From Firmicutes bacterium UBA2116 (GTDB lineage: Bacteria > Bacillota > Clostridia > Tissierellales > Sedimentibacteraceae), in the NCBI GenBank assembly GCA_002331025.1, contig DCYG01000004.1, positions 125,639-189,638 on the forward strand: a DNA stretch of 64,000 nt, written 5' to 3'. Below are positions 1 to 9,121 of the stretch, in pieces. The position numbers were made by a program, and so were the translations under genes. Positions within the stretch are counted from its first letter, which is position 1, and every line of letters begins with the position of its first letter. The notes beneath the pieces were generated by a model, which saw nothing but the letters and a program-made list of their open reading frames with translations, had not been told where the DNA came from and did no database searches.

Positions 1-1327
1 TAATCCTGATTGGTTTATCCAAAAGCGTTTCAGGAGTTAATGTCCTTCTTAAAATTACCTTTCCATCTTGCGGATATTTTACGGTAATTAATGTTTCCAT
101 CCGGGAATTATATGATGACATACCTTCACCGTCAAATCTATAAGTATTTCCGTCAGTATCCTTGTAATCATGATTAAACATCGCAAAGTTATCATCATTT
201 AATCTTTCAGTTGAAAAAATCAGCGTAGCATAATCAGATTTTTTAATAATCTGTTTTAATACAGTTCCTTCAATATTCGGTGTTATCGTTTGATTGTCTA
301 TGTCAACAGTTATATACTCTTCATCTTTATTTAAAAGACGCACACCATTTATCAGCAGCTCCTGTTTTTTCGGCTTATCAAAATAATTAGATTCAATATA
401 TACGCTCATCATGGTATTTTCAACATCATATGTTGCACTGAATCCATTGCGATTTCCTTTAAAATACTTGTAGCCATCCTGTATTACTTCCAATTCAAGA
501 CCTTTTATAAAGGCAGAGTTTTCATCGGGGAAAGAAAAATTTACTTCCGTTCCTGTAGGATACACTTTCATATTTTCCACAATTATTTTTTGACCTAAGA
601 CCGTATGAGTTTCATTAATTTCATAAATTTTAGGCTCCGCAAAATCGTTTAGTTCTATGTTAAAGCTATATAATCCTTTAATTTCATCAGAAATCCTTGA
701 TTCAAATTCATAATTACTTATCACACTAGTTTTTACCTCTACTACAATGTCCAATGACCTGGGAAGCTTACCCTCTTCAAAATGGTAATCCTGCATGATA
801 AAGCCGTGTTTATTTCCATCATCATGCGAAAGTCTGCCTGATGAATATCCGTATCCGTCAATCTTTTCTCCTGTTTCGCCGTTTCTCATATTCTTCAGAA
901 AAATTTCAACCCATTGATTTGATTTCAGCTTAAATTCCTCGGGCATCTGAAAAAATAAAATTAATTTCTTTTCGTCAGCTATAACGTATGGTAAAAGCAA
1001 TCTGTTGCTTCCGTTCCAAGAAACAAGGTTTACCTCTTGTACATACTCATTTTCTATTGCCCTGCTTAAACTCTTATCAAGCTTAACATATTCCGCAAGC
1101 TTACCGATAACCGGCAGCTCAGCTACTGCATTGGCAAAAGCTGTGTTTGTATTAATCAATATAATAAATAATATTGACGCAGCAATGACAGATAAAGAGC
1201 CGACAACCGTTCTCCTTTTTCTTTTTTCCTTTGATATTCTATTTTTGAATCTTTCTTCCGTTCCGGAAAGCTCCTCCGGATATTTAAATGATTCCTGCAC
1301 CATATCATTCCATCTGTTATTATCCAT
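1..1327 (-). CDS. DUF4179-type anti-sigma factor, C-terminus cut off by window edge
   Basis: The reading frame starts at an ATG at 1325-1327, preceded by an AGGAG ribosome binding site, and stays open to position 1, so only the first 442 codons are present. The first ~35 residues are charged and cytoplasmic, followed by one membrane segment near residues 38-60. A large extracytoplasmic beta-rich region follows. This is the layout of DUF4179 proteins, which pair with ECF sigma factors in Firmicutes as membrane anti-sigma factors. The sigma gene lies 23 bp upstream on the same strand, supporting a sigma/anti-sigma operon. The signal sensed is unknown. Confidence 0.7.
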   Translation of the reverse strand, partial: MDNNRWNDMVQESFKYPEELSGTEERFKNRISKEKRKRRTVVGSLSVIAASILFIILINTNTAFANAVAELPVIGKLAEYVKLDKSLSRAIENEYVQEVNLVSWNGSNRLLLPYVIADEKKLILFFQMPEEFKLKSNQWVEIFLKNMRNGETGEKIDGYGYSSGRLSHDDGNKHGFIMQDYHFEEGKLPRSLDIVVEVKTSVISNYEFESRISDEIKGLYSFNIELNDFAEPKIYEINETHTVLGQKIIVENMKVYPTGTEVNFSFPDENSAFIKGLELEVIQDGYKYFKGNRNGFSATYDVENTMMSVYIESNYFDKPKKQELLINGVRLLNKDEEYITVDIDNQTITPNIEGTVLKQIIKKSDYATLIFSTERLNDDNFAMFNHDYKDTDGNTYRFDGEGMSSYNSRMETLITVKYPQDGKVILRRTLTPETLLDKPIRI

Positions 1328-1350
1328 ATTACTTACTCCTTTCTGCCTTC

Positions 1351-1827
1351 TCACTCAGAGACCTCAACCTTCAATATTTCCAAGGCCTTTCTTGTACGAG
1401 TGGATACCGTACCCTCGGGTATATCCATAATATTTGCAGTTTCCGCTATGGTGTATCCTCCAAAATACCTCAGTACGATTATCCTTCTCAGTTCCTCAGG
1501 TAAATTGTTCAACGCATGCCTTAAGTACATTGAATTTTCGTCAGGACTAAATGGTTCCTCCGGAAGAACCTCCATGTTTAATTCCCTTTTAGCGTTTCTG
1601 ATAATTTTAAGGCATTCATTAATCAAAATTCTGGTAACCCAGGTTTTAAGATACTTAGGTTCTCTCAAATCATGCCTGTGGGCATATCCCTGATACACTG
1701 CCTCATCAACCGCATCCAACGATTTAGTTTCATCCCGAAGATAACCATATGCAACTCTGTAGAGCATTTCTTTATTTTCAGTTATAAAAGAACTGTAATC
1801 ATCCTTGTCGATTCCTTTTTTAAACAT
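1351..1827 (-). CDS. ECF-type RNA polymerase sigma factor
   Basis: A 158-aa sigma-70 family protein. Region 2 is visible near residues 15-60 (LYRVAYGYLRDET) and region 4 near residues 100-155, with the helix-turn-helix GGYTIAETANIMDIPEGTVS. The frame is open further upstream to 1941, but the ATG at 1827 is the only one with a good ribosome binding site (AAGGAAGG), so I start there. The next gene downstream is the DUF4179 membrane protein, the expected anti-sigma partner. It probably responds to envelope stress, as relatives (SigV/SigW-like) do, but nothing here identifies the regulon. Confidence 0.85.
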   Translation of the reverse strand: MFKKGIDKDDYSSFITENKEMLYRVAYGYLRDETKSLDAVDEAVYQGYAHRHDLREPKYLKTWVTRILINECLKIIRNAKRELNMEVLPEEPFSPDENSMYLRHALNNLPEELRRIIVLRYFGGYTIAETANIMDIPEGTVSTRTRKALEILKVEVSE

Positions 1828-1907
1828 TGCACTATTACCTTCCTTTCTATCTATTAGAGTAAGTAAGTTGGTATTTTCATTTCGCAAATCTATTTTTTTA
1901 TATAATA

Positions 1908-1930
1908 AAAAAGGGCTTAACAAACCCTTC
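1908..1930 (-). terminator. Intrinsic terminator after the metallophosphoesterase gene
   Basis: On the minus strand, AAGGG and CCCTT arms enclose a short loop and are followed by a run of T. It lies just past the stop at 1938 and separates that gene from the sigma-factor operon. Confidence 0.7.
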
Positions 1931-1937
1931 GTATGTA

Positions 1938-2792
1938 TCAATGCTTTATTATTTCTCCATTCAGTTCAACTACAATCAATTCCGGTCGATTAAAAATTCT
2001 AATCGGAAAAACACTGTTTCCCAGCCCTCTGCTTACAACCAAAGTTGTATTATCCTCCGTAATCATCCCTTCCGAATATTTAGGCAAAAAGCCTTGATTT
2101 GGAGAAAGTATTCCCCCTATAAAGGGAATTCTTATCTGACCGCCGTGAGCATGACCGCTGAAAACCAAGTCAATATTTATGTTTTTATATACTTCAATCA
2201 GTTCAGGTCGGTGAGAAAGAAGAATGTTGAATTCTGTGACTGAATTTTCATATAACCTTTTTAAATTGTTTTCGGCATACACACGGTTTCTGTTATTATC
2301 ATTATTCCCTTCTGTGTATATCAAAGCCGGATCTGCCAATCCCATAATCCCAATCCTTTCACCGTCATGATTTAAAATTAAATGGGAGTTATCTAAAATA
2401 TGTACATCAAGCTTTGTAAGCTCTTCCTTTAACTCATCATATGATGCTGAAAGCTGTTCATGGTTTCCCGATACATAATATACCGGAGCAATATTTATGA
2501 TTTGCTTTACAAATTCCACAGCTATATCAATTCTCGTACGGCGCCTGTCAATCAAATCCCCTGTAATTACTATTATATCGGGATTAATATCTTTAATTTT
2601 CTTATATAGGCTTCCATGAAAATTTTTGTTGTGCAAATCTGAGATATGTAAAATTTTAAAGCCATTAAAATTTATTGATAGCTTTGAATTTTTATATTCA
2701 TATTTGGATACGACCACAGAGTTGTTTTGCCAAATAAAGAAAACTATCATAACAAATATAAAAATTATAATAAATAAACAGTTATTTTTCAT
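1938..2792 (-). CDS. Membrane-anchored metallophosphoesterase (YkuE/YaeI-like)
   Basis: A 284-aa calcineurin-like phosphoesterase with an N-terminal membrane anchor (residues ~4-22). The metal-binding motifs are in order: DLH near residue 51, GDLID near 75, GNHE near 107, and GHAHGGQ near 215, so the dinuclear active site is complete. Relatives such as YkuE are cell-surface phosphohydrolases; the substrate here is not known. The AGGGAG sequence is about 15 nt upstream of the ATG, longer than ideal, so the start has some doubt. It lies 38 bp downstream of the unknown membrane protein and may be cotranscribed with it. Confidence 0.8.
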   Translation of the reverse strand: MKNNCLFIIIFIFVMIVFFIWQNNSVVVSKYEYKNSKLSINFNGFKILHISDLHNKNFHGSLYKKIKDINPDIIVITGDLIDRRRTRIDIAVEFVKQIINIAPVYYVSGNHEQLSASYDELKEELTKLDVHILDNSHLILNHDGERIGIMGLADPALIYTEGNNDNNRNRVYAENNLKRLYENSVTEFNILLSHRPELIEVYKNINIDLVFSGHAHGGQIRIPFIGGILSPNQGFLPKYSEGMITEDNTTLVVSRGLGNSVFPIRIFNRPELIVVELNGEIIKH

Positions 2793-2830
2793 ATATTGTT
2801 GTTTTAACTCCCTAATGTTTTGAATTAATT

Positions 2831-3568
2831 TTATGTATCAAATTCTATATAATACAGTATTTTTTCATCAGCATCATACAATGCCAAGGTAAAATTAAAA
2901 GAATTCCTGTTAAATAAATCAGTATCATCATAATTATTTATACTTTTGCTGTGTCTGTCGATAAAAAGCCAGTAACCATTTTCTATATGTGGAATTTTAA
3001 ACTTATCTGCAAAATTATATATATACTCTATATTATCTCTCATTCCACCATACATTATCAAGCTGAGATTTTCGGATAGCGGCAGAGACTTCCAGCTTTT
3101 CTTGATTTCAAGTATGGCTTTTTCTGTTCCTTTTCCATCAAGCTTAATTTTAGCATATGTACTTCCGTCACCGTGAAAGCCACCGTGAGAATCCTCATAC
3201 TCTATGATTAAAGCAGCAGGTATTTCTATTTTTAAGGATTTTGAAATTTGTGTGTTAACAGACCCCGATGAATAACACGATACTGACATTATAAAAATCA
3301 TTAATAATATAATAATCAAAACAGCATATTTAAGATACTTGTTAACATGTTTAAAACTAATTGCTGTTAAGATTAGCCCTGCTAATAAGAGTCCGGCATA
3401 TAAATATAATTGCACCGGTCCGCTTCCAAAACTATTGAACGGAAAACTGCCGTTTATAATCCATATATAACGTTCATAGCTGCCATGAATAAACCAATAC
3501 ATTACGACGGGACTGAATACTAAAATGCTCCCAAGACAAAATATAACGTGCCATAATATTCTTTTCAA
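2831..3568 (-). CDS. Unknown membrane protein with C-terminal soluble domain
   Basis: I do not recognise this protein. The best start is a TTG at 3566-3568, 8 nt after AAGGGGG; the upstream ATG at 3601 has no good ribosome binding site. This gives 245 aa. Three hydrophobic segments lie at about residues 5-25, 50-70 and 80-98. The last ends in a SCYSSGS stretch, and a globular region of ~140 residues with a GGFHGDG motif follows. The C-terminal part is probably extracytoplasmic. It may share a transcript with the metallophosphoesterase 38 bp downstream. Confidence 0.55.
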   Translation of the reverse strand: MKRILWHVIFCLGSILVFSPVVMYWFIHGSYERYIWIINGSFPFNSFGSGPVQLYLYAGLLLAGLILTAISFKHVNKYLKYAVLIIILLMIFIMSVSCYSSGSVNTQISKSLKIEIPAALIIEYEDSHGGFHGDGSTYAKIKLDGKGTEKAILEIKKSWKSLPLSENLSLIMYGGMRDNIEYIYNFADKFKIPHIENGYWLFIDRHSKSINNYDDTDLFNRNSFNFTLALYDADEKILYYIEFDT

Positions 3569-3722
3569 TGTCAATACCCCCTTAATATCAGTTAAATTCA
3601 TACATTTGATTCTCGTTTCCTTTAATAAGCATAATACATTTATTATCGTTTGTCAATTACAATTTATCGTTTTGCGATAAATGCAATTCCATGAAGATAG
3701 TAAAATAGAATTAGTAAAATAG

Positions 3723-3798
3723 AAAAACCGCTGAAAATCAACGGTCAGATTGATGACAAAGTCATCAAGATGATAAGCTGTTGAAAATCAACGGTTTT
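3723..3798 (-). terminator. Terminator and repeat-bearing hairpin after the nucleoid-protein gene
   Basis: Outer arms AAAACCG/CGGTTTT enclose two copies of TGAAAATCAACGG and an internal palindrome at 3750-3768 (TTGATGAC-AAA-GTCATCAA). On the minus strand the structure ends in TTTTT. The internal palindrome recurs at 22828-22846. Confidence 0.6.
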
Positions 3799-3804
3799 AT
3801 AGAA

Positions 3805-4803
3805 TTATTTATCCACTATACTATCTATGTTTTTTAATATTATAGAAATTGTTCCATCGTGATTCGTTATAAATTCGACCTTTTCTTTATTGCTCAATAT
3901 TTCATAGGGTATATTTATTTCTATTCCTTCATCGGTAATTAATTTCTGCTTTGTTTTTATTTTGTTTGCATAATTGAAATTTACTTTAACCTCCGGTTCC
4001 TTTATACCCTTCATTTTTATTTCTTCGTTGTATATTTGTTTTGCTTCACTATCTTTAAATACCTTTTCCGATATTTCTTCAACATTGATATTTAATGATT
4101 CCTCCACGTTTTCTCTGATGATATTTTTCACCCGGCTTTTCATGAACATATCGTCATCATAATATTCTTTAATTATTTTATCGGTAGCTTCAGTAATTAT
4201 TTTTACTTTTTCCTTGTCAGGCTTTTCTTCCTTGCATTCAAGGATATACTTTGAAATATAATAGCAGGGTTCATTATAAATCTGACACTTCTTCTCTTTT
4301 ACAAATATATTGAGACTATTTAAATCCACAAATATAAATTCATCAATTTTTTGTGTTGCGGCAGGTAATGAACAAGGTTGTTCTATGATTATATTTTTAG
4401 TGCTTTCCTCTTGCTTTGTAAAATGAATGTACCCTTTTTTATAGTTAAGCTTAAGTATTATCATATAGTCCTTATTAAATACATTTGCCTGTACAAATAA
4501 AAGGTCGCATGGTTTTATGTCAGGATTTTCAGATGATAGCTTAAAGAAAGCTTCTGACACAGCATTGGTAAATTTAATAAAATCATCTGTATTTAAGTAT
4601 TCCCTGACAGATGTTAAAAAAAATCCGTCTTCATTGATAAATTTGGTTTTCTTCAAATCTGCATCATTGTAGCATTTAATTATATGCTTTTCTGTATACT
4701 CTCTCATTTCATCATTAAATGACATCAGATTTTCAGAAAGAACCGGTATTCCTAAACTTGTGTCAAGAATGTGTAATATTGCTTTAGTTATTGAAACGCT
4801 CAT
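3805..4803 (-). CDS. Nucleoid-associated protein, NdpA/YejK (NA37) family
   Basis: A 332-aa protein with the N-terminal pattern of the 37-kDa nucleoid-associated family (ITKAILHILDTSLGIPVLS, then a conserved KxKFxxExGFFLTSVREYL-type region). These proteins bind the nucleoid in Gram-negatives; in Firmicutes the role is poorly defined. The start overlaps the stop of the ABC permease gene by 4 bp (ATGA), with an AAGGGG ribosome binding site, so the two are translationally coupled. Pairing with an exporter permease is unusual for this family. The family call is fairly sure; the function is not. Confidence 0.7.
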   Translation of the reverse strand: MSVSITKAILHILDTSLGIPVLSENLMSFNDEMREYTEKHIIKCYNDADLKKTKFINEDGFFLTSVREYLNTDDFIKFTNAVSEAFFKLSSENPDIKPCDLLFVQANVFNKDYMIILKLNYKKGYIHFTKQEESTKNIIIEQPCSLPAATQKIDEFIFVDLNSLNIFVKEKKCQIYNEPCYYISKYILECKEEKPDKEKVKIITEATDKIIKEYYDDDMFMKSRVKNIIRENVEESLNINVEEISEKVFKDSEAKQIYNEEIKMKGIKEPEVKVNFNYANKIKTKQKLITDEGIEINIPYEILSNKEKVEFITNHDGTISIILKNIDSIVDK

Positions 4804-6452
4804 TTTGTCCCCTTAATATTATAATTTGGCATAAGAATCATCCAGCTTACAGGAAGTGCTATGATTAAAATACCAACATAAATCCATATATTAATTTTGC
4901 TGAATATAACATGTGGTGCTACAAAGCAGCCTGTAATTGCTATAGAACCGATAAATCTGCCGAAATTTTTTGATTGATTGGATGCATCAATTTCTTTAGA
5001 AAAAGGCAGCTCCTCAAACATAACTCTGTATATTACCGGTAAAATCACTAAGCTTGCCAGCATTATTACAAGTATATCATTTATAAACAAACCTTTAAAT
5101 ATAAATATATAAACAGCACCGCTGACGAGCAATAGAGGTATAAACAATCTAAGTGTAACAGCTAGCAAAAGGCCTGAATTTAATTCCTTAGTATTTTTAA
5201 ATCCTGAGCTGTAATAAACGTATGCGCCTTTCCACGCTGATGAGTATTTGATTAACTCCAGGACTGACGGAAAAACCATAAAGGTAAAATACAAATATAA
5301 GTATTCATATCCGCCTGCCGTGTTATCACCCCTCACCCTCATATTGAACAGCATTATGACTGGGAATAAAATGCCTACAGATAATGCAGGGTATAATTTC
5401 AGTTTCAAACTACGGTCGCTTCTTAAAACCGCACAGGAAAAATGATATGCCTGCCTTTTTATATTATTCCGGGCAAATAATTTCCCCATTAAAAATTCAG
5501 TCCTGTGTTTGGCACGTCTTTCCTTGCCTTCACCCTCCAACTTTAATAACAAAGATTCCATTCTTTTACTTAAGCTAAGGTATATTATAAAGCAAACTAT
5601 CGGTACTACGATGGACAATATGGTAAATATATATAAATACAATTCTCTTCCGCCGTTAAATAAAATTTCAAAGGGTGCTCCAAACCATAATATAGGATTA
5701 AAGTAATTATGCGGCTCAAAATTATATACAATACTCTGAATTTCAGTAAAATCAATCATCCTGATTGCTATCTGATAACCTACGGTCACTAAAATAGTAA
5801 GCATAATTTGTATTAAATTAATTATATTTCTTAACAGTTCTCCATCAAAAAACCTCAATATTAATAAATATATAAAAGCGGTTACCAAGAAAATTAATAA
5901 GTCCATCAACAGAATTTCTAAAATAAATATCGGAGCTGCAATGAATCCGTTCAACCGTACAATTGCCAGCAAAGACGGGCCTGCTAAAAACAAGTTGAGG
6001 CGAAACATGTAAATCAGTACATGCAGTACTTTTGACATTGTAACAACCTTGCTGTCTATAGGTTTGGGCAGCAATATTTTCTTGTCTTTAGTATCCAATA
6101 TTACATATGAAAAGTCTGAAATGAGATACATTGATGTCATAAAAAAGAAAGCCCCTGAAAAATATATCATTCGTATCATTTCATCTTTTATAAAATAAAT
6201 TAAAAATGCTAACAAGGCACCAAAAATCAAATGCAGAAGATACCTTCTAATAAAGGATGTACTTTCTTGAGCATTTTCTTTCTTTTTATTTTGATTTGCA
6301 ATAACAGGTGCAGATCTTGAATCTAATACTAATTTTGTTCTTAAAATAATTCGCATTACCTTATAATCAATGCCGATTTTTTCAAACAAACCTTGGAACT
6401 TGTCGAGTATTTTTAATGAAAGAAAGTTATTCGTATTATTCATATTGGTCAT
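4800..6452 (-). CDS. ABC-2 type exporter permease
   Basis: A 550-aa polytopic membrane protein with roughly 12 hydrophobic segments and a cytoplasmic N-terminus of ~70 residues. A charged loop near residues 305-335 (MESLLLKLEGEGKERR) separates two membrane halves. No ATPase motif is present; the ATPase is encoded 10 bp upstream. This size and organisation fit large ABC-2 permeases that act with a single ATP-binding subunit. The exported substrate cannot be read from the sequence. The gene is tightly coupled to the NdpA-like gene downstream. Confidence 0.75.
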   Translation of the reverse strand: MTNMNNTNNFLSLKILDKFQGLFEKIGIDYKVMRIILRTKLVLDSRSAPVIANQNKKKENAQESTSFIRRYLLHLIFGALLAFLIYFIKDEMIRMIYFSGAFFFMTSMYLISDFSYVILDTKDKKILLPKPIDSKVVTMSKVLHVLIYMFRLNLFLAGPSLLAIVRLNGFIAAPIFILEILLMDLLIFLVTAFIYLLILRFFDGELLRNIINLIQIMLTILVTVGYQIAIRMIDFTEIQSIVYNFEPHNYFNPILWFGAPFEILFNGGRELYLYIFTILSIVVPIVCFIIYLSLSKRMESLLLKLEGEGKERRAKHRTEFLMGKLFARNNIKRQAYHFSCAVLRSDRSLKLKLYPALSVGILFPVIMLFNMRVRGDNTAGGYEYLYLYFTFMVFPSVLELIKYSSAWKGAYVYYSSGFKNTKELNSGLLLAVTLRLFIPLLLVSGAVYIFIFKGLFINDILVIMLASLVILPVIYRVMFEELPFSKEIDASNQSKNFGRFIGSIAITGCFVAPHVIFSKINIWIYVGILIIALPVSWMILMPNYNIKGTK

Positions 6453-6462
6453 ACTGTCACCC

Positions 6463-7233
6463 CTAACTCATAAAGCTTTCTATAAACCTGTCTGCAAGCT
6501 CTTTATGGTCATTAAATCCGGTAACCTCATTAAAAATTGTTTCCAAGGTTGAATCAGATCGTTTTTTCCTTACATCCTCCATGGTTCCGTCCATGACGAT
6601 TTCACCTGCGTTTAAAAGCAATATCCTGTCACTTAACTTTTCAACAACCTCTAATATATGCGATGAATAAAATATGGTTTTTCCCATGTTTTTTAAGCCC
6701 TGCATTATTTCCTTAAATACAAGGACACTGTTGGCATCAATACCGCCCAACGGCTCATCTAAGAACAGAATGTCAGGATTATGAAGCATACCTGTAATTA
6801 TGGAAAGCTTTTGTCTCATTCCTTTAGAAAATGTGTGAATTCTCCCGTAAAGCGCATCACTTATACCAAAAACCTCCATCATTTCTTTTGCTTTTAATAT
6901 TGCTTTTTCCGAATCAATGCCGTAAAGCATACCGATAAAGCTTATATACTCATATGCAGTTAAATTGTCGTACATATCAGATACCTCAGGTACATATCCG
7001 ATTCTTCTCTTGTAATCAATAGTACCCTTTACCTTTTCACCGAATACATAGACATCTCCATCATATTCGTCGATAAGCCCAAGGATGATTTTTATGGTTG
7101 TACTTTTACCTGCACCGTTTGAACCGATATAGCCGATAATTTCTCCGCTGTCGACACTGAAATTAATATCTCTTAAAACTTGCTTCTCTCCGAAGCTCTT
7201 GCTCACATGTTCTAATCTTAATACTTCTGTCAT
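6463..7233 (-). CDS. ABC transporter ATP-binding subunit
   Basis: A 256-aa nucleotide-binding subunit. Walker A is GSNGAGKST near residue 38, the signature is FSKGMRQKLS near residue 139, Walker B is ILFLDEP near residue 156 with the catalytic Glu present, and the H-loop is YSSH near residue 190. The C-terminal tail of ~45 residues is typical of drug, peptide or antibiotic ABC-2 exporters. It sits immediately before the permease gene, with a 10-bp gap. A plain multidrug, bacteriocin or Na+ efflux role are all possible. Confidence 0.9.
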   Translation of the reverse strand: MTEVLRLEHVSKSFGEKQVLRDINFSVDSGEIIGYIGSNGAGKSTTIKIILGLIDEYDGDVYVFGEKVKGTIDYKRRIGYVPEVSDMYDNLTAYEYISFIGMLYGIDSEKAILKAKEMMEVFGISDALYGRIHTFSKGMRQKLSIITGMLHNPDILFLDEPLGGIDANSVLVFKEIMQGLKNMGKTIFYSSHILEVVEKLSDRILLLNAGEIVMDGTMEDVRKKRSDSTLETIFNEVTGFNDHKELADRFIESFMS

Positions 7234-7262
7234 ACTACCCCCAATTAGTAAATTATTTTTAG

Positions 7263-7805
7263 TTACAAATATAAATCCATCAAAATTTCATTGCGGTATG
7301 TACCGTCTACATTCGAAAAGTTTTTATGCTCACCGACTCTTACAAAGCCTAATTTTTCATAAAGTTTGACGGCATTGTCGTTTCCTTCTATAACACCTAA
7401 AAATATATTTATTATTCCCTTATTTCTTGCAAAGGATATAAGCTCTTTCATTCCTGCTGTTGCGATTCCCATATGCCAGTATTCCTTTTTTACAGAAATT
7501 GCTATTTCGGCATTGTGTGCTATCCTTGCTCTTGTTGAGCTGCTGATATGAGACATACTGACGATATTGTCGTCAATAAAACCCAAGAGCATCAGCATAT
7601 CAGGGTTTTCCTTTGCGTTTTTAAGGTATTCTCTCTCCTGCTCTATAGTTAAATGAAATCCATCCTTTCCAAACAATAGATTATCGCTTTCACCGCCTAC
7701 GGCATTAAGATATGTAATCATTTTTTCCGCATCGAATTCTTCTGCATTTCTTAGCAGCAAATCTTTTCCGTTTTTTAGTTTAACCACTTTTTTATAAATA
7801 GCCAT
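7263..7805 (-). CDS. GNAT family N-acetyltransferase
   Basis: A 180-aa Gcn5-type acetyltransferase. The acetyl-CoA binding region is around residues 115-135 (WHMGIATAGMKELISFA, a variant of the Q/RxxGxG/A motif). The C-terminal NAVKLYEKLGFVRVGEHK motif is clear. A PhnO/RimJ-like small-molecule or protein N-acetylation role is possible; the substrate is unknown. The ATG has AGGAGG upstream. It lies 29 bp upstream of the ABC operon and may be its first gene. Confidence 0.85.
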   Translation of the reverse strand: MAIYKKVVKLKNGKDLLLRNAEEFDAEKMITYLNAVGGESDNLLFGKDGFHLTIEQEREYLKNAKENPDMLMLLGFIDDNIVSMSHISSSTRARIAHNAEIAISVKKEYWHMGIATAGMKELISFARNKGIINIFLGVIEGNDNAVKLYEKLGFVRVGEHKNFSNVDGTYRNEILMDLYL

Positions 7806-7830
7806 GCTATGCCTCCTATTAATATATTAT

Positions 7831-8022
7831 CTACAATTCTTTTTCAAATACAAGATCAATCTCCTTGATAACACCATGACCATTAATTGCAGCAGGAATT
7901 ACAGTTACAAACCTCCATCCTTCCTTGCTATATTGATCAATTAATTCTTTGTGATTAGGTTGGCTGAAAATTGCTCCTGCACCTGTTGCTCTTATATATA
8001 TGTACTTATAAATTTTAATCAC
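7831..8022 (-). CDS. DUF4177 small protein
   Basis: About 63 aa with the DUF4177 pattern: IYKYIYI at the start, YSKEGWRFVTVIPA in the middle and IDLVFEKEL at the end. The function of the family is unknown. The frame is open to 8085, inside the neighbouring peptidase gene, but that would add a basic non-homologous N-terminus. I use the GTG at 8020-8022, which gives the usual family length. AAGAAGG lies only a few bases before it, so the exact start is uncertain. Confidence 0.6.
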   Translation of the reverse strand: MIKIYKYIYIRATGAGAIFSQPNHKELIDQYSKEGWRFVTVIPAAINGHGVIKEIDLVFEKEL

Positions 8023-8039
8023 TACCCTTCTTAATACTT

Positions 8040-9080
8040 TTATTTTACTCCGCTTTCTAAAATAGAGAAACTCTTTTCTTCGCAATTGATTTCTGCCAAT
8101 GCTCCATACGGTATCACCATCATAGGCAGAGTATGCCCAAAGCTCACGTTGTAAAGAACAGGAAGGTTATTTAATTCCAATTCCTTTAAAACCTTGTAAA
8201 TAACCTCTTTATATTCGTCATAATATTTGTTGTCGTACGGCTTACCCCAGATAATTCCGTTTATTTTATTTAAGATTCCTTGTGTCCCGTAATTTCTGAG
8301 CCAATATTCAACATAAGTGGGCTCCGGCATATCTTCTGATGTTTCCAAGAATAATACAGCGCCTTTCCAAGCATCATCATTCGGCCATAACGGAGTTTGC
8401 TTTGCCATTTCCAATACTTCGACACATCCGCCTATTAATCTGCCCTGAGCAATACCGGTTCCCTGCAATAGTTCATATCCTGTATTTGGCTGCATTTTTC
8501 TCTCTGTGTATTTATTTTCTATAAGCCAAGGCACTCTTTCGCTGGTCCAATATTCCGGGGGCTCAATTTTGCCTATAGGCCCATTTGAAAACAGAGCTTT
8601 ATTGATATATTTCACGGTGTAATCATGCATCTTTACATTTTCGGCAAACTCGTTCAGAACCGAAGCTCCGTAAAACGATGATATTCCTGCCTTCAAGCAT
8701 ATAAGATGCGTAGTTGTTGAATCAGAATAACCGATAAAAACCTTAGGATTGTTTCCTATTATATCAAAATCAATATAAGGAAGCATTCGAATGCTTTCTT
8801 CTCCCCCAATACAGGAAAAAATACCCTTTATGGATTTATCGGAAAAAGCCATCATTAAATCCTCTGCTCTCTTTTCAGGATTGTTGTATACAAATTCCGA
8901 CCCCTTGAGTGTATGGGGCATTTCCACCACCTCGAGACCGAATACATTTTGCAGACGTTCCTTTCCCTGCTCATATCTCCATAATATTTCATCGTCGCCG
9001 GCTCCGCCCCAGGATAGGCTTACCGTCGCAACCTTATCACCCTTATTAAGCTTCATTGGTTTAATTAATTTAAAAGACAT
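8040..9080 (-). CDS. S66 family serine peptidase (LD-carboxypeptidase / MccF-like)
   Basis: A 346-aa S66 peptidase. The likely catalytic triad is Ser119 (in GYSDSTTTH), Glu246 (LFLETSED) and His316 (SFGHTLP), matching the Ser-Glu-His arrangement of LdcA and MccF. LdcA trims murein tetrapeptides in peptidoglycan recycling. MccF-type members cleave microcin C-like peptidyl-adenylates, and the long insert around residues 180-215 fits the MccF subgroup better. The start has GGGAG at good spacing. VanW lies upstream on the same strand, so a cell-wall or antibiotic-tolerance context is plausible. Confidence 0.85.
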   Translation of the reverse strand: MSFKLIKPMKLNKGDKVATVSLSWGGAGDDEILWRYEQGKERLQNVFGLEVVEMPHTLKGSEFVYNNPEKRAEDLMMAFSDKSIKGIFSCIGGEESIRMLPYIDFDIIGNNPKVFIGYSDSTTTHLICLKAGISSFYGASVLNEFAENVKMHDYTVKYINKALFSNGPIGKIEPPEYWTSERVPWLIENKYTERKMQPNTGYELLQGTGIAQGRLIGGCVEVLEMAKQTPLWPNDDAWKGAVLFLETSEDMPEPTYVEYWLRNYGTQGILNKINGIIWGKPYDNKYYDEYKEVIYKVLKELELNNLPVLYNVSFGHTLPMMVIPYGALAEINCEEKSFSILESGVK

Positions 9081-9121
9081 TTTTTCACTCCCTTTATTAT
9101 TTTATTTTTTATATTATATAC

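Noticed and set aside
5248..5706. Several plus-strand ORFs over the ABC permease
   Set aside because: They are complementary frames of a hydrophobic coding region and have no translation signals.
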